From: Acidobacteriota bacterium
GTDB taxonomy: Bacteria; Acidobacteriota; Terriglobia; Terriglobales; Acidobacteriaceae
Direction of reading: 5' to 3'
Length of the DNA stretch: 23,426 nt
Assembly (NCBI GenBank): GCA_021780095.1
Contig: JAJXZK010000055.1
Coordinates: 1 to 23,426 of the forward strand
Shown: in pieces, positions 17,030 to 23,426 of the stretch
Layout of the letters: each line of letters starts with the position of its first letter
Numbering within the stretch: position 1 is the first letter of the stretch
Notes under the pieces: model-generated
Seen by the model: only the letters and a program-made list of their open reading frames with translations
Told to the model about the DNA's origin: nothing
Database searches by the model: none
Position numbers and translations under genes: made by a program

Positions 17030-17548
17030 CTAAATTTGTAACGGTACAAGGTGTTCCTTGACGCGCACCGGACCAAGGACCGCTGTGTCCGGCAGCGTGC
17101 CGCGTGCCATGGCAAACTCATCGCACGCGTTCAGCCGTGGACAATTCGCGCAATCCTTGTAGATTTTGTCAGGCAACGCAGTCCGGTCGACCGGTACAAA
17201 CCCGAAGCGTTGAAAAAAGCCAGGAATACGGGTAAATAGGCAGACGCATGGAACGCTATGGCTTTCAGCTTCTTGAATCAGCGCTTCGACCAGGTAGCCG
17301 CCAGCTCCGTGTCCTTTGGCTTTCTCGCCGACTGCAATAGAACGAATCTCAGCAAGGTGCGGACCATAGAGATGGAGCGCGCCGCAGCCCACGAACTCAC
17401 CGTCGACGGTCTCCACCACGGTGAAATCGCGAATGTTCTCGTAGATTTCTGCCGGGCTGCGTGGCAAAAGCGTGCCATCGAACGAGAGACCGCGAATCAG
17501 GCCGTGAATCGCGTCTGCATCCGGCAAGCGCGCCTTACGAGCCCGCAT
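17030..17548 (-). CDS. argA: GNAT-family N-acetylglutamate synthase (short ArgA)
   Basis: This 172-residue single-domain GNAT protein resembles the short ArgA enzymes (COG1246; Mycobacterium Rv2747 type), which acetylate glutamate with acetyl-CoA. Seen directly: AEIRSIAV at 66-73, the acetyl-CoA loop KAKGHGAGG at 76-84, LFTRIPGFFQRFGF at 104-117, LPDKIYKDC, and a Cys cluster (C133, C136, C142) in DCANCPRLNACDE. It lacks the kinase-like domain of E. coli ArgA, as expected for this type. The start is ATG 17548: GGGGAGG (17560-17554) stands 5 bases upstream. It begins inside argH and is 14 bases overlapped with it in another frame, making it the last gene of the arginine operon. Its position supports acetylglutamate supply. 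A different GNAT substrate cannot be wholly excluded. Confidence 0.88.
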   Translation of the reverse strand: MRARKARLPDADAIHGLIRGLSFDGTLLPRSPAEIYENIRDFTVVETVDGEFVGCGALHLYGPHLAEIRSIAVGEKAKGHGAGGYLVEALIQEAESHSVPCVCLFTRIPGFFQRFGFVPVDRTALPDKIYKDCANCPRLNACDEFAMARGTLPDTAVLGPVRVKEHLVPLQI

Positions 17549-19013
17549 GTTTTCCTCCCCGCGACGCGAAAGCTGGTTCACCGCTCACGTCAGCTGCAGG
17601 ATTAGACGCGTGGGAAGACGCTTCTGGTTCTGTCCATTGTGACGCACCGCATTCGGCGAGCGCCAATGCTTCACGGACCCGAGAGCGCGCTGTCCCGCCG
17701 ATCACGTCGTGGCAATCGAGCGTCGCTTCCAGACTGATGGCTGCGAAAAAATCCCGCTCGAACGCCGGGCTAAACTCGCGCAGTTCCTCGAGCGTCAGTC
17801 CATCCAATTCGCACCCTTTGCCCAGGCAATGACGAACCGCATTGCCGATGATTTCGTGCGCGGTACGAAAGGCTATGCCCTTGTGCACCAGGTAGGTTGC
17901 CGCGGCCATTGCGTTCAGAAAACCATGGGTGGAGGCGTCCAGCATTTTGTCCGCACGGAATTGAAGCGCAGCTGTGAAACGGCCCAGCAGGGAAAGCATG
18001 GCGTGCGACTCTTCGGTGGCCGCAAAAATCGCTTCCTGCGTTTCCTGCATGTCTTTGTTGTAGGCCAGGGGCAGTCCTTTCAATTGCAACTCGACCGTGT
18101 GGGAGGCCGCAATGATGCGACCAGATTTTGCTCGCGCCAGTTCCGTGAGGTCAGGATTTTTCTTTTGTGGCATGGCGCTGGAGCCCGTCGAAAATACCTC
18201 TGGCAAGTCGACGAAGCCAAACTCCGCCGTCGCGTACATCGTAATCTCCTCGGCGAAACGGCTGACATGCACTGCAATCTGCGCCAGCGCCTGCAAATAT
18301 TCCAGGACAAAGTCGCGATCGCTAGTGGCGTCCATGCTGTTTGCCGTCGGCGCCTCAAAACCGAGTTCGTGGGCGATCATGGCGCGGTTCAAAGGCAATG
18401 TCGCGCCTGCAACGGCCCCGGAACCGAGTGGGCAAACGTTCAACCGCTTCGCGCAATCTTCCAGACGCGAGTGGTCGCGCTGCAGCATGGAGACGTACGC
18501 CAACAACCAGTGCGCTACCAACACAGGCTCTGCCCGCTGCAGGTGTGTGTAGGCCGGCATCGCGGCTTCGCCTGCGGATTTCGCCTGTGACAGGAAGGCC
18601 AGTATCCACTGATGCAGATCGGTCTGTAATGTTGCAATCGAATCGCGCAGGTACAAGCGCAGGTCGGTTGCAATCTGTTCATTCCGGCTGCGGCCCGTGT
18701 GCAGTTTCAGTGCGGTATCGCCAATGCGCGATTTCAATTCCAACTCAACAAAATGGTGCACATCTTCAGCGTTCGGATGTTCCTCACGAGCAGAGCCGCC
18801 CGACTCAAAGTCTGCCAGGATGCGATCCAGCCCTTCGCAAATCGAATGCAACTCATCTTCCGATACAACACGCAATTCCGCCAAAGCGCGCGCATGCGCC
18901 TTGCTGGCGACCACTTCAAAGGGAATCAGCCGCCAATCAAAGCGAAACGAACGCTGCCAGCCATCGAACGTTGGGTCCAATGGCTCACGAAATCTGCCCG
19001 ACCACATTTTCAC
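17535..19013 (-). CDS. argH: Argininosuccinate lyase (ArgH)
   Basis: ArgH splits argininosuccinate into arginine and fumarate, the last step of the pathway, as a cytoplasmic tetramer. The 492-residue sequence opens with KMWSGRF, has TGRSRNEQ at 106-113, AYTHLQRAEP with H157 at 154-163, and the fumarase/ASL signature GSSAMPQKKNPD at 277-288, which holds the catalytic serine. The start is GTG 19013, overlapping the argG stop (GTGA). GGAG lies 8 bases upstream; ATG 19007 is less well placed. The last 35-40 residues, after about 455, are Ala/Ser/Pro/Gly-rich, not part of the usual 455-470-residue family core, and extend over the argA ribosome-binding site and start codon. Confidence 0.97.
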   Translation of the reverse strand: MKMWSGRFREPLDPTFDGWQRSFRFDWRLIPFEVVASKAHARALAELRVVSEDELHSICEGLDRILADFESGGSAREEHPNAEDVHHFVELELKSRIGDTALKLHTGRSRNEQIATDLRLYLRDSIATLQTDLHQWILAFLSQAKSAGEAAMPAYTHLQRAEPVLVAHWLLAYVSMLQRDHSRLEDCAKRLNVCPLGSGAVAGATLPLNRAMIAHELGFEAPTANSMDATSDRDFVLEYLQALAQIAVHVSRFAEEITMYATAEFGFVDLPEVFSTGSSAMPQKKNPDLTELARAKSGRIIAASHTVELQLKGLPLAYNKDMQETQEAIFAATEESHAMLSLLGRFTAALQFRADKMLDASTHGFLNAMAAATYLVHKGIAFRTAHEIIGNAVRHCLGKGCELDGLTLEELREFSPAFERDFFAAISLEATLDCHDVIGGTARSRVREALALAECGASQWTEPEASSHASNPAADVSGEPAFASRGGKHAGS

Positions 19014-20221
19014 CGCACGGTCTCCAGGTGCTTCTTCAGGTGGGTGAGGGTGCGCGCCGGCAGGCCAAGAATGCGAATGAATCCGGCAGCATCCTTTTGG
19101 TCGTAGCTGTCGCCCATGGTGAACGAGGACAGTTCGGGCGAGTAGAGAGCGAACTCACTTGCGCGGCCCGCAATGCTGACGTTCCCTTTATAGAGTGCCA
19201 GCTTCACCGTGCCGGTCACGCTTTTTTGAGTGGTTGCGACGAAACCATCCAGGGCCTCGCGCAGCGGTGTAAACCACAGTCCAAAATAGACCAGCTCGGC
19301 ATACTTCAGAGCGATTTGCTGTTTGTAGTGCTTTACTTCGCGCTCCAGCGTCATCGCCTCCAACTCGCGGTGTGCCGCCATGAGCAGAGTGCCACCGGGC
19401 GTTTCATAGATGCCGCGGCTCTTGATGCCGACAAAACGGTTTTCAACCAAGTCAATCCGCCCCACAGCATTGCGCGCCGCAATTTCATTCAGCAGCTCCA
19501 GCAATTGAATAGGCTCGAGACGCATACCATTGACCGAGACAGGAGTGCCTTGCTCGAATCCAATCTCCACAGTTTCAGTGCGATCGGGCGCATCCTGCGG
19601 CGAACGAGTCCACACCCAGGTGCTCTCCAACGGTGCGTTGCCCGCATCTTCCAACTCGCCGCCTTCATGGCTGATGTGCCACAAATTGCGATCGCGCGAA
19701 TGAATCTTGGTGCGGCTTTGTTCCACGTGGATACCGTGGGCTTCGGCGTAATCCAGACAGTCTTCACGAGACTTCAAATCCCACTCGCGCCACGGCGCGA
19801 TGATCGCCAACTCCGGCGCAAGCGCTTGGTAGGCATGCTCAAACCGCACCTGATCGTTGCCTTTTCCCGTCGAGCCGTGCGAAAGCGCTTCAGCTCCCTC
19901 AGCCAGCGCCACCTCGACTTGATGCTTGGCGATAACGGGTCGCGCCATCGACGTGCCGAGTAGATACTTGTCCTCGTACACCGCACCCGCGCGCACCGTC
20001 GGGAATACATAGTCCGTCAAAAATTCTTCGCGCAGATCCAGCACAACGGCCTTCTTTGCGCCGGTGGCATAGGCCTTGGCCTTCACCGCGTCCAGGTCTT
20101 CTCCCTGTCCAACATCCGCGATCATCGCGATCACATCCATGCCATAGTTCTCGTTCAGCCAGGGAATAATGATGGACGTATCAAGTCCGCCGGAATATGC
20201 CAACACAACTTTCTTTGCCAT
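19010..20221 (-). CDS. argG: Argininosuccinate synthase (ArgG)
   Basis: ArgG condenses citrulline and aspartate with ATP to form argininosuccinate. The protein has 403 residues, the standard length for the short (type I) bacterial enzyme. The N-terminal ATP pyrophosphatase loop AYSGGLDTS is at 8-16, HGSTGKGNDQVRFE lies near 114-127, and the conserved SRDRNLWHISHEGGELED follows. Start ATG 20221 is certain: AAGGAG (20234-20229) stands 7 bases ahead within the 15-bp gap after argF. Its TGA overlaps the argH GTG by four bases. No truncation or unusual residue is visible in the nucleotide or citrulline sites. Confidence 0.98.
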   Translation of the reverse strand: MAKKVVLAYSGGLDTSIIIPWLNENYGMDVIAMIADVGQGEDLDAVKAKAYATGAKKAVVLDLREEFLTDYVFPTVRAGAVYEDKYLLGTSMARPVIAKHQVEVALAEGAEALSHGSTGKGNDQVRFEHAYQALAPELAIIAPWREWDLKSREDCLDYAEAHGIHVEQSRTKIHSRDRNLWHISHEGGELEDAGNAPLESTWVWTRSPQDAPDRTETVEIGFEQGTPVSVNGMRLEPIQLLELLNEIAARNAVGRIDLVENRFVGIKSRGIYETPGGTLLMAAHRELEAMTLEREVKHYKQQIALKYAELVYFGLWFTPLREALDGFVATTQKSVTGTVKLALYKGNVSIAGRASEFALYSPELSSFTMGDSYDQKDAAGFIRILGLPARTLTHLKKHLETVR

Positions 20222-20236
20222 GTGAAAACTCCTTTT

Positions 20237-21355
20237 TCAAATCTTGTTAGTAGGGCGATTGGGTCGAACGCTCCGCGGGGCGCGAATGAAAGGCCGCACG
20301 CCTTCAAGGTGCGAAGCCGTCCCATCGGTGAGGGGTGCCGCGTCCAGCAACAGAAGAAGGATGGCTTTCTGAACATGCATCCGATTTTCCGCCTGGTCGA
20401 AAACGATGGACTGCGCGCTATCCATCACCTCGTCGGTAACTTCATTGCCGCGGCGCGCCGGCAAACAGTGCATGAACACAGCGTGGGGAGCTGCCAGCGA
20501 CATCATCTGGCTATTGACCTGGTAGCAGGCGAAGACTTGCTGCCGCAGCTCCGCTTCGTTTTCCTGTCCCATGCTCGTCCACTGATCGGTGTAGATTGCA
20601 TCCGCACCAGAGACAGCCTCGCCGGGATCATTCACGCAGGTGACAGTACCCGTCGGAACGTCGCCAGCGTTTCTACCCAGCGCTTCGGCCGCTACAAGAA
20701 ACTCCGGCTTCGGCTCATAGCCTTTGGGCGCCGCCAATGTAATGTTCGCTCCTGTCAACACCGCAGTCAGCAGCAGCGAGTTGGCGACATTATTGCCATC
20801 GCCGACATAGGCCAGTCGCAATCCTCGCAGATCACCGAAGCGCTCCTCCAGCGTGAATATGTCGGCGAGCGCCTGGCATGGGTGCTCAATATCACTGAGC
20901 GCATTCACCACTGGGACGCGCGCAAACCGCGCCATCTCCGTGATCGTCTCATGACTAAAAGTGCGCAGCACAATTACATCAATCCAGCGCTCCAGATTGT
21001 GGGCAACGTCGGCCAGGGTTTCCCGCTCACCCAGCCGCGAGCCTTTCTGATCGATAAATATTGCGGAGCCACCGAGCGTGTTGATGCCGGTTTCAAAAGT
21101 CATCCGAGTGCGGAGCGAATCCTTCTCAAAGAACATCACCAGCTGCTTGGCTGCGAGCGCCTGTCGATAGAGTTCCGGTTGCGCTTTCACGGCGTGAGCA
21201 GTGTCCAGAATCAGTCGAACCTCCGTCGCGCTCAAGTCCCGGACCGAGCAAAGGTCTCTTCCCGCAAGCGTGTTTGGGCGCTTGGCAGCGGAGGGGGAAA
21301 CGGGATCGTCCTGCGCGAGTGCAGGCGACTTCATTGCGTACGATTTTGGGGTCAT
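20237..21355 (-). CDS. argF: Ornithine carbamoyltransferase (ArgF)
   Basis: ArgF makes citrulline from ornithine and carbamoyl phosphate. The 372-residue protein is longer than the usual 305-335, with about 30 extra residues at the N terminus and about 25 at the C terminus. The carbamoyl-phosphate loop reads EKDSLRTR (SLRTR at 80-84) where E. coli-type enzymes have KxSTRTR. HPCQALAD is at 158-165, DQWTSMG at 257-263 (ornithine loop), and HCLPARRG at 296-303. The DxxxSMG and HCLP motifs favour a true ornithine enzyme over the acetyl- or succinylornithine variants, in keeping with an argJ cycle that frees ornithine. The start ATG 21355 overlaps the argD stop (ATGA), and AAGGAG (21368-21363) lies 7 bases upstream, so the N-terminal extension is real. 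Confidence 0.95.
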   Translation of the reverse strand: MTPKSYAMKSPALAQDDPVSPSAAKRPNTLAGRDLCSVRDLSATEVRLILDTAHAVKAQPELYRQALAAKQLVMFFEKDSLRTRMTFETGINTLGGSAIFIDQKGSRLGERETLADVAHNLERWIDVIVLRTFSHETITEMARFARVPVVNALSDIEHPCQALADIFTLEERFGDLRGLRLAYVGDGNNVANSLLLTAVLTGANITLAAPKGYEPKPEFLVAAEALGRNAGDVPTGTVTCVNDPGEAVSGADAIYTDQWTSMGQENEAELRQQVFACYQVNSQMMSLAAPHAVFMHCLPARRGNEVTDEVMDSAQSIVFDQAENRMHVQKAILLLLLDAAPLTDGTASHLEGVRPFIRAPRSVRPNRPTNKI

Positions 21356-22599
21356 GCGTGGGCTCCTTGCACTGCGTCTGAAAGACTCGCAGCGGATGCG
21401 CTAGACAAAATCTGATCGAGTGCTTGTACTGCTTGATCAATATGGTTTGGCTCGACGATGAATGGCGGTAGGAACCGTAACACCGTCTCGCTGGTTCGGT
21501 TGATGATGATATGGCATTCCAACATCTGCGCGGCTACATACTTTGCCAATTCGGGATTCGCAAGTTCCATGCCGAGCATCAATCCCTTGCCGCGTACTTC
21601 CACAACGGAGGCATGGCGCGCGGCCAGAGATTGCAATTGGTCGAAGAAGTATTTGCCAGTCTTGTGGATGTGATCCAGAAGGTTGTCGCGACGCATGGTG
21701 TCGATGACTGCGATCGCAACCGCGCAGGCGAGCGGACCGCCTCCAAATGTCGTGCCGTGCATACCTGGGGAAAGCGCACGCGCAGCATCTTCCGTGCATA
21801 GCATTGCGCCAATCGGGATTCCGCCGCCAAGCGGCTTCGCCAATGTGGTTACATCGGGTAGGATGCCGAAATGCTGATACGCGCACCACTCGCCGGTGCG
21901 GCCCAGTCCGCTTTGGATTTCATCGGCCAACAGCAGCGCGCCGGTTTGCCGCGTCATGCGACGTGCTGCCGCAAAAAATTCTTCTGACACAGGGCGGATG
22001 CCGCCTTCTCCCTGTACCGGTTCCAAGCAAACAGCACAAACGTCGTCGGAGAATTTCGCTTCCAAATCGGCAACGTCGTCGAAGCGCACAAACTCAACGC
22101 CAGCCAGCAACGGTTCAAAGGGCTTGCGGTAGTTCAGCTTGTGCGTCGTAGAGACTGAACCCATGGTGCGGCCATGAAAGCTGTGCTCCAGTGCGAGGAT
22201 TTTCGTTCCCAATTGATGACCTTCCGACCGGCGCATAGTCGCGTAGGCGCGTGCCAACTTCAACGCAGCCTCCCACGCCTCGGTGCCGCTGTTACAAAAA
22301 AAGGCTCGATCCAGTCCCGTCAGTTCCGTCAATCGCAGCGCAAGCTCTGCCTGCCCCGGATGATAAAAGAGGTTGGACGTGTGCATCAGCTTTCGGCTCT
22401 GCTCGTCAATTGCGGCAAGGATCGCGGGATGACCATAACCCAGCGCGCACACTCCGATGCCGCTTAGCAGATCCAGGTAGCGGACACCGTTCTCATCCAG
22501 CAGATGAACGCCTTCCCCGCCCACGAAATTGATGGGAGTGCGATCGTATGTTCTAACGAGTAGTTTCGATTCCGCTGTCCGGATGTCATTCAGTTTCAT
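21352..22599 (-). CDS. argD: Acetylornithine aminotransferase (ArgD)
   Basis: ArgD is a PLP enzyme that transfers the amino group from glutamate to N-acetylglutamate semialdehyde, giving N-acetylornithine. The 415-residue protein has the class III features: [17 protein letters not shown] at 42-58, [17 protein letters not shown] at 101-117, HSFHGRT at 139-145, EPVQGEGG at 193-200, [11 protein letters not shown] with PLP-contacting D226, and TLAKPLGGG with Schiff-base K255. The frame is open upstream to 22641, but ATG 22599 is preferred. It overlaps the argB stop (ATGA), and GGAGGTGA (22614-22607) stands 7 bases ahead. The upstream residues do not match the family. Some members also act on succinyl-diaminopimelate; the operon points to arginine here. 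Confidence 0.97.
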   Translation of the reverse strand: MKLNDIRTAESKLLVRTYDRTPINFVGGEGVHLLDENGVRYLDLLSGIGVCALGYGHPAILAAIDEQSRKLMHTSNLFYHPGQAELALRLTELTGLDRAFFCNSGTEAWEAALKLARAYATMRRSEGHQLGTKILALEHSFHGRTMGSVSTTHKLNYRKPFEPLLAGVEFVRFDDVADLEAKFSDDVCAVCLEPVQGEGGIRPVSEEFFAAARRMTRQTGALLLADEIQSGLGRTGEWCAYQHFGILPDVTTLAKPLGGGIPIGAMLCTEDAARALSPGMHGTTFGGGPLACAVAIAVIDTMRRDNLLDHIHKTGKYFFDQLQSLAARHASVVEVRGKGLMLGMELANPELAKYVAAQMLECHIIINRTSETVLRFLPPFIVEPNHIDQAVQALDQILSSASAASLSDAVQGAHA

Positions 22600-23378
22600 G
22601 CCACCATCACCTCCGTGCCTTGTGGGGTTCGTGCCGAGCAAATATCAGGCAACAACGATGCGCGGTCGGCGGGAAAAATTCGCACCCGCTGCACTCCACC
22701 CAACAACGCCTCGCGACATGCTCCTAGTTTCGGCAGCATGCCTCCGCTCACGACAGCCGTCCGCGTCAGCTCTGGAATTTGTTTCAAGGTCAGCCAACGC
22801 ATCACTTCGCCATCGGCCCCGCGCACTCCGGGAACATCTGTCAAAAATACAAGGACGTCGGCATGGCAGGTCATCGCACAGGCCGCCGCCATTTCGTCAG
22901 CGTTGACGTTGTAGTATTCGCCATCGAAGCCGAGCGCCACGCTGGAGAGGACCGGGATAGCGCCCATCTGCCAGATCGCCAGCAGCCAGCGAGGATCTGA
23001 CGACGCGATCTCTCCCACATACCCAAGATCGGGCGCGGTGCGCTTTTTGCGGGCGCGGAATACCAAACCATCGCCGCCAGAAAGCCCGACGGCTGCCTGG
23101 CCATGTTTGCCAATGGCTGCCACCAGCTGCTTATTCACGCGTCCGGCAAGCACCATCAAGGCCGCATCCCGTGTTTCTGCATCCGTGATTCGCAGGCCCG
23201 CGATAAATTCGCTTTGCTTGCCAAGTTGTGCCAGTGTGCGCGTCAGGGCCGCTCCACCACCGTGAACCACGGCGACCTGATGACCATTCCGCACCAGATC
23301 GACGATCGCCTGGGTGCTGCCGCGCAATGTGGACGGATTTTCAAGCGACGCTCCGCCGAGTTTGATCACAAATTTCAT
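22596..23378 (-). CDS. argB: N-acetylglutamate kinase (ArgB)
   Basis: ArgB phosphorylates N-acetylglutamate, usually the controlled step of the cyclic pathway. The 260-residue protein has the amino-acid-kinase blocks IKLGGASL at 5-12, VVHGGGAALT near 37-46, AGLRITD near 60, VNADEMAAACA near 157-168, LVFLTDVPGVRG, and VSGGMLPKLGAC. It is short and starts directly at the kinase core, so it lacks the N-terminal helix linked to arginine-sensitive hexameric NAGKs. Feedback inhibition by arginine is thus less likely, though this is an inference from length. ATG 23378 overlaps the argC stop (ATGA), with AGGAGGGG (23391-23384) upstream. Its own stop overlaps the argD start in the same way. Confidence 0.97.
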   Translation of the reverse strand: MKFVIKLGGASLENPSTLRGSTQAIVDLVRNGHQVAVVHGGGAALTRTLAQLGKQSEFIAGLRITDAETRDAALMVLAGRVNKQLVAAIGKHGQAAVGLSGGDGLVFRARKKRTAPDLGYVGEIASSDPRWLLAIWQMGAIPVLSSVALGFDGEYYNVNADEMAAACAMTCHADVLVFLTDVPGVRGADGEVMRWLTLKQIPELTRTAVVSGGMLPKLGACREALLGGVQRVRIFPADRASLLPDICSARTPQGTEVMVA

Positions 23379-23426
23379 GCCAGCCCCTCCTGCTCCGGCC
23401 AGCCGAACAGCAGATTCATGTTCTGG
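23375..23426 (-). CDS. argC: N-acetyl-gamma-glutamyl-phosphate reductase, last residues only (5' part beyond the right edge)
   Basis: The minus strand upstream of argB reads QNMNLLFGWPEQEGLA and then TGA (23377-23375). That is the characteristic C-terminal end of ArgC (NMNLMFG-x-PE-x-x-GL in many species). The stop overlaps the argB ATG by four bases. ArgC reduces acetylglutamyl phosphate, the step between ArgB and ArgD, so its place at the head of the visible operon fits. Only 16 residues are in the window, so the call rests on this tail and the context. Confidence 0.8.
   Translation of the reverse strand, partial: QNMNLLFGWPEQEGLA

Noticed and set aside
16240..17121. A 293-codon open frame on the minus strand opposite the ABC ATPase
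   Set aside because: It mirrors the ATPase gene exactly, shows no family features, and would overlap both neighbours.
17549..17556. A slippery site allowing programmed argH-argA fusion
   Set aside because: The GGAAAAC run is not in the correct register for a classic -1 heptamer, and joining argH to argA needs a +1 shift.
17549..17581. A longer argA start at GTG 17581
   Set aside because: ATG 17548 has a strong GGGGAGG 5 bases upstream and matches the usual GNAT start. The longer form has no better site.
18341..19963. A 540-codon open frame on the plus strand across argH and argG
   Set aside because: It is antisense to two well-supported enzymes, its translation is Arg/Gln/His-rich without recognisable domains, and it has no ribosome-binding site. 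It is a codon-bias shadow.
20222..21415. A 397-codon plus-strand frame opposite argF
   Set aside because: It is antisense to argF, whose motifs and ribosome-binding site are clear. No homologous feature is visible in the antisense product.
22600..22641. An extended argD start at 22641
   Set aside because: ATG 22599 overlaps the argB stop and has GGAGGTGA 7 bases upstream. The extension runs inside the argB gene.

Overview
The window looks like chromosomal DNA of a free-living Gram-negative bacterium. An acidobacterium (class Terriglobia) is my best guess, from the overall look of the proteins and the gene combination. That is an inference from memory, not a computed placement. Base composition appears even and moderately GC-rich. 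I saw no insertion sequence, phage gene, CRISPR array, rRNA or tRNA.

Left third (1-5232, minus strand): an ABC exporter of the fused membrane-ATPase type overlaps by four bases the start of a very large cyclic beta-glucan synthase (NdvB/ChvB/Cgs type). The synthase runs off the left edge. Together they form a plausible synthesis-and-export pair for periplasmic beta-glucans.

Centre (5393-12011, plus strand): a three-gene operon encodes a cytoplasmic GH15 enzyme with a trehalase-type N-terminal domain, TreZ and TreY. TreY and TreZ make trehalose from maltodextrins or glycogen. The GH15 enzyme could degrade trehalose or trim malto-oligosaccharides. Facing it (12053-13480, minus) is a Tat-exported glycoamylase-family protein (PF10091; GH144-like). 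This fold includes endo-beta-1,2-glucanases, so it may act on the product of the left-hand synthase. Thus 1-13480 reads as a two-compartment osmolyte region: trehalose in the cytoplasm and cyclic glucan outside it. Next is a stand-alone E1-alpha-like protein (13705-14634) whose cofactor motif is degraded.

Right part (14949-23426): arginine biosynthesis. On the minus strand, in transcription order, come argC (last residues only), argB, argD, argF, argG, argH and argA. Most are joined by 4-base start/stop overlaps, and argA starts inside the end of argH. A plus-strand orphan ABC ATPase (COG1119/YlmA type) separates this operon from argJ, with only 19 bp between its likely start and that of argJ. 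With argC assumed to continue off the edge, every step from glutamate to arginine is encoded, and acetylglutamate can come from both ArgA and ArgJ.

The most interesting points are the split glucan synthase/exporter/glucanase set around a trehalose operon, the E1-alpha protein lacking its canonical Mg-TPP residues, and the argH-argA overlap, which resembles a near-fusion. I found no clearly unprecedented system.
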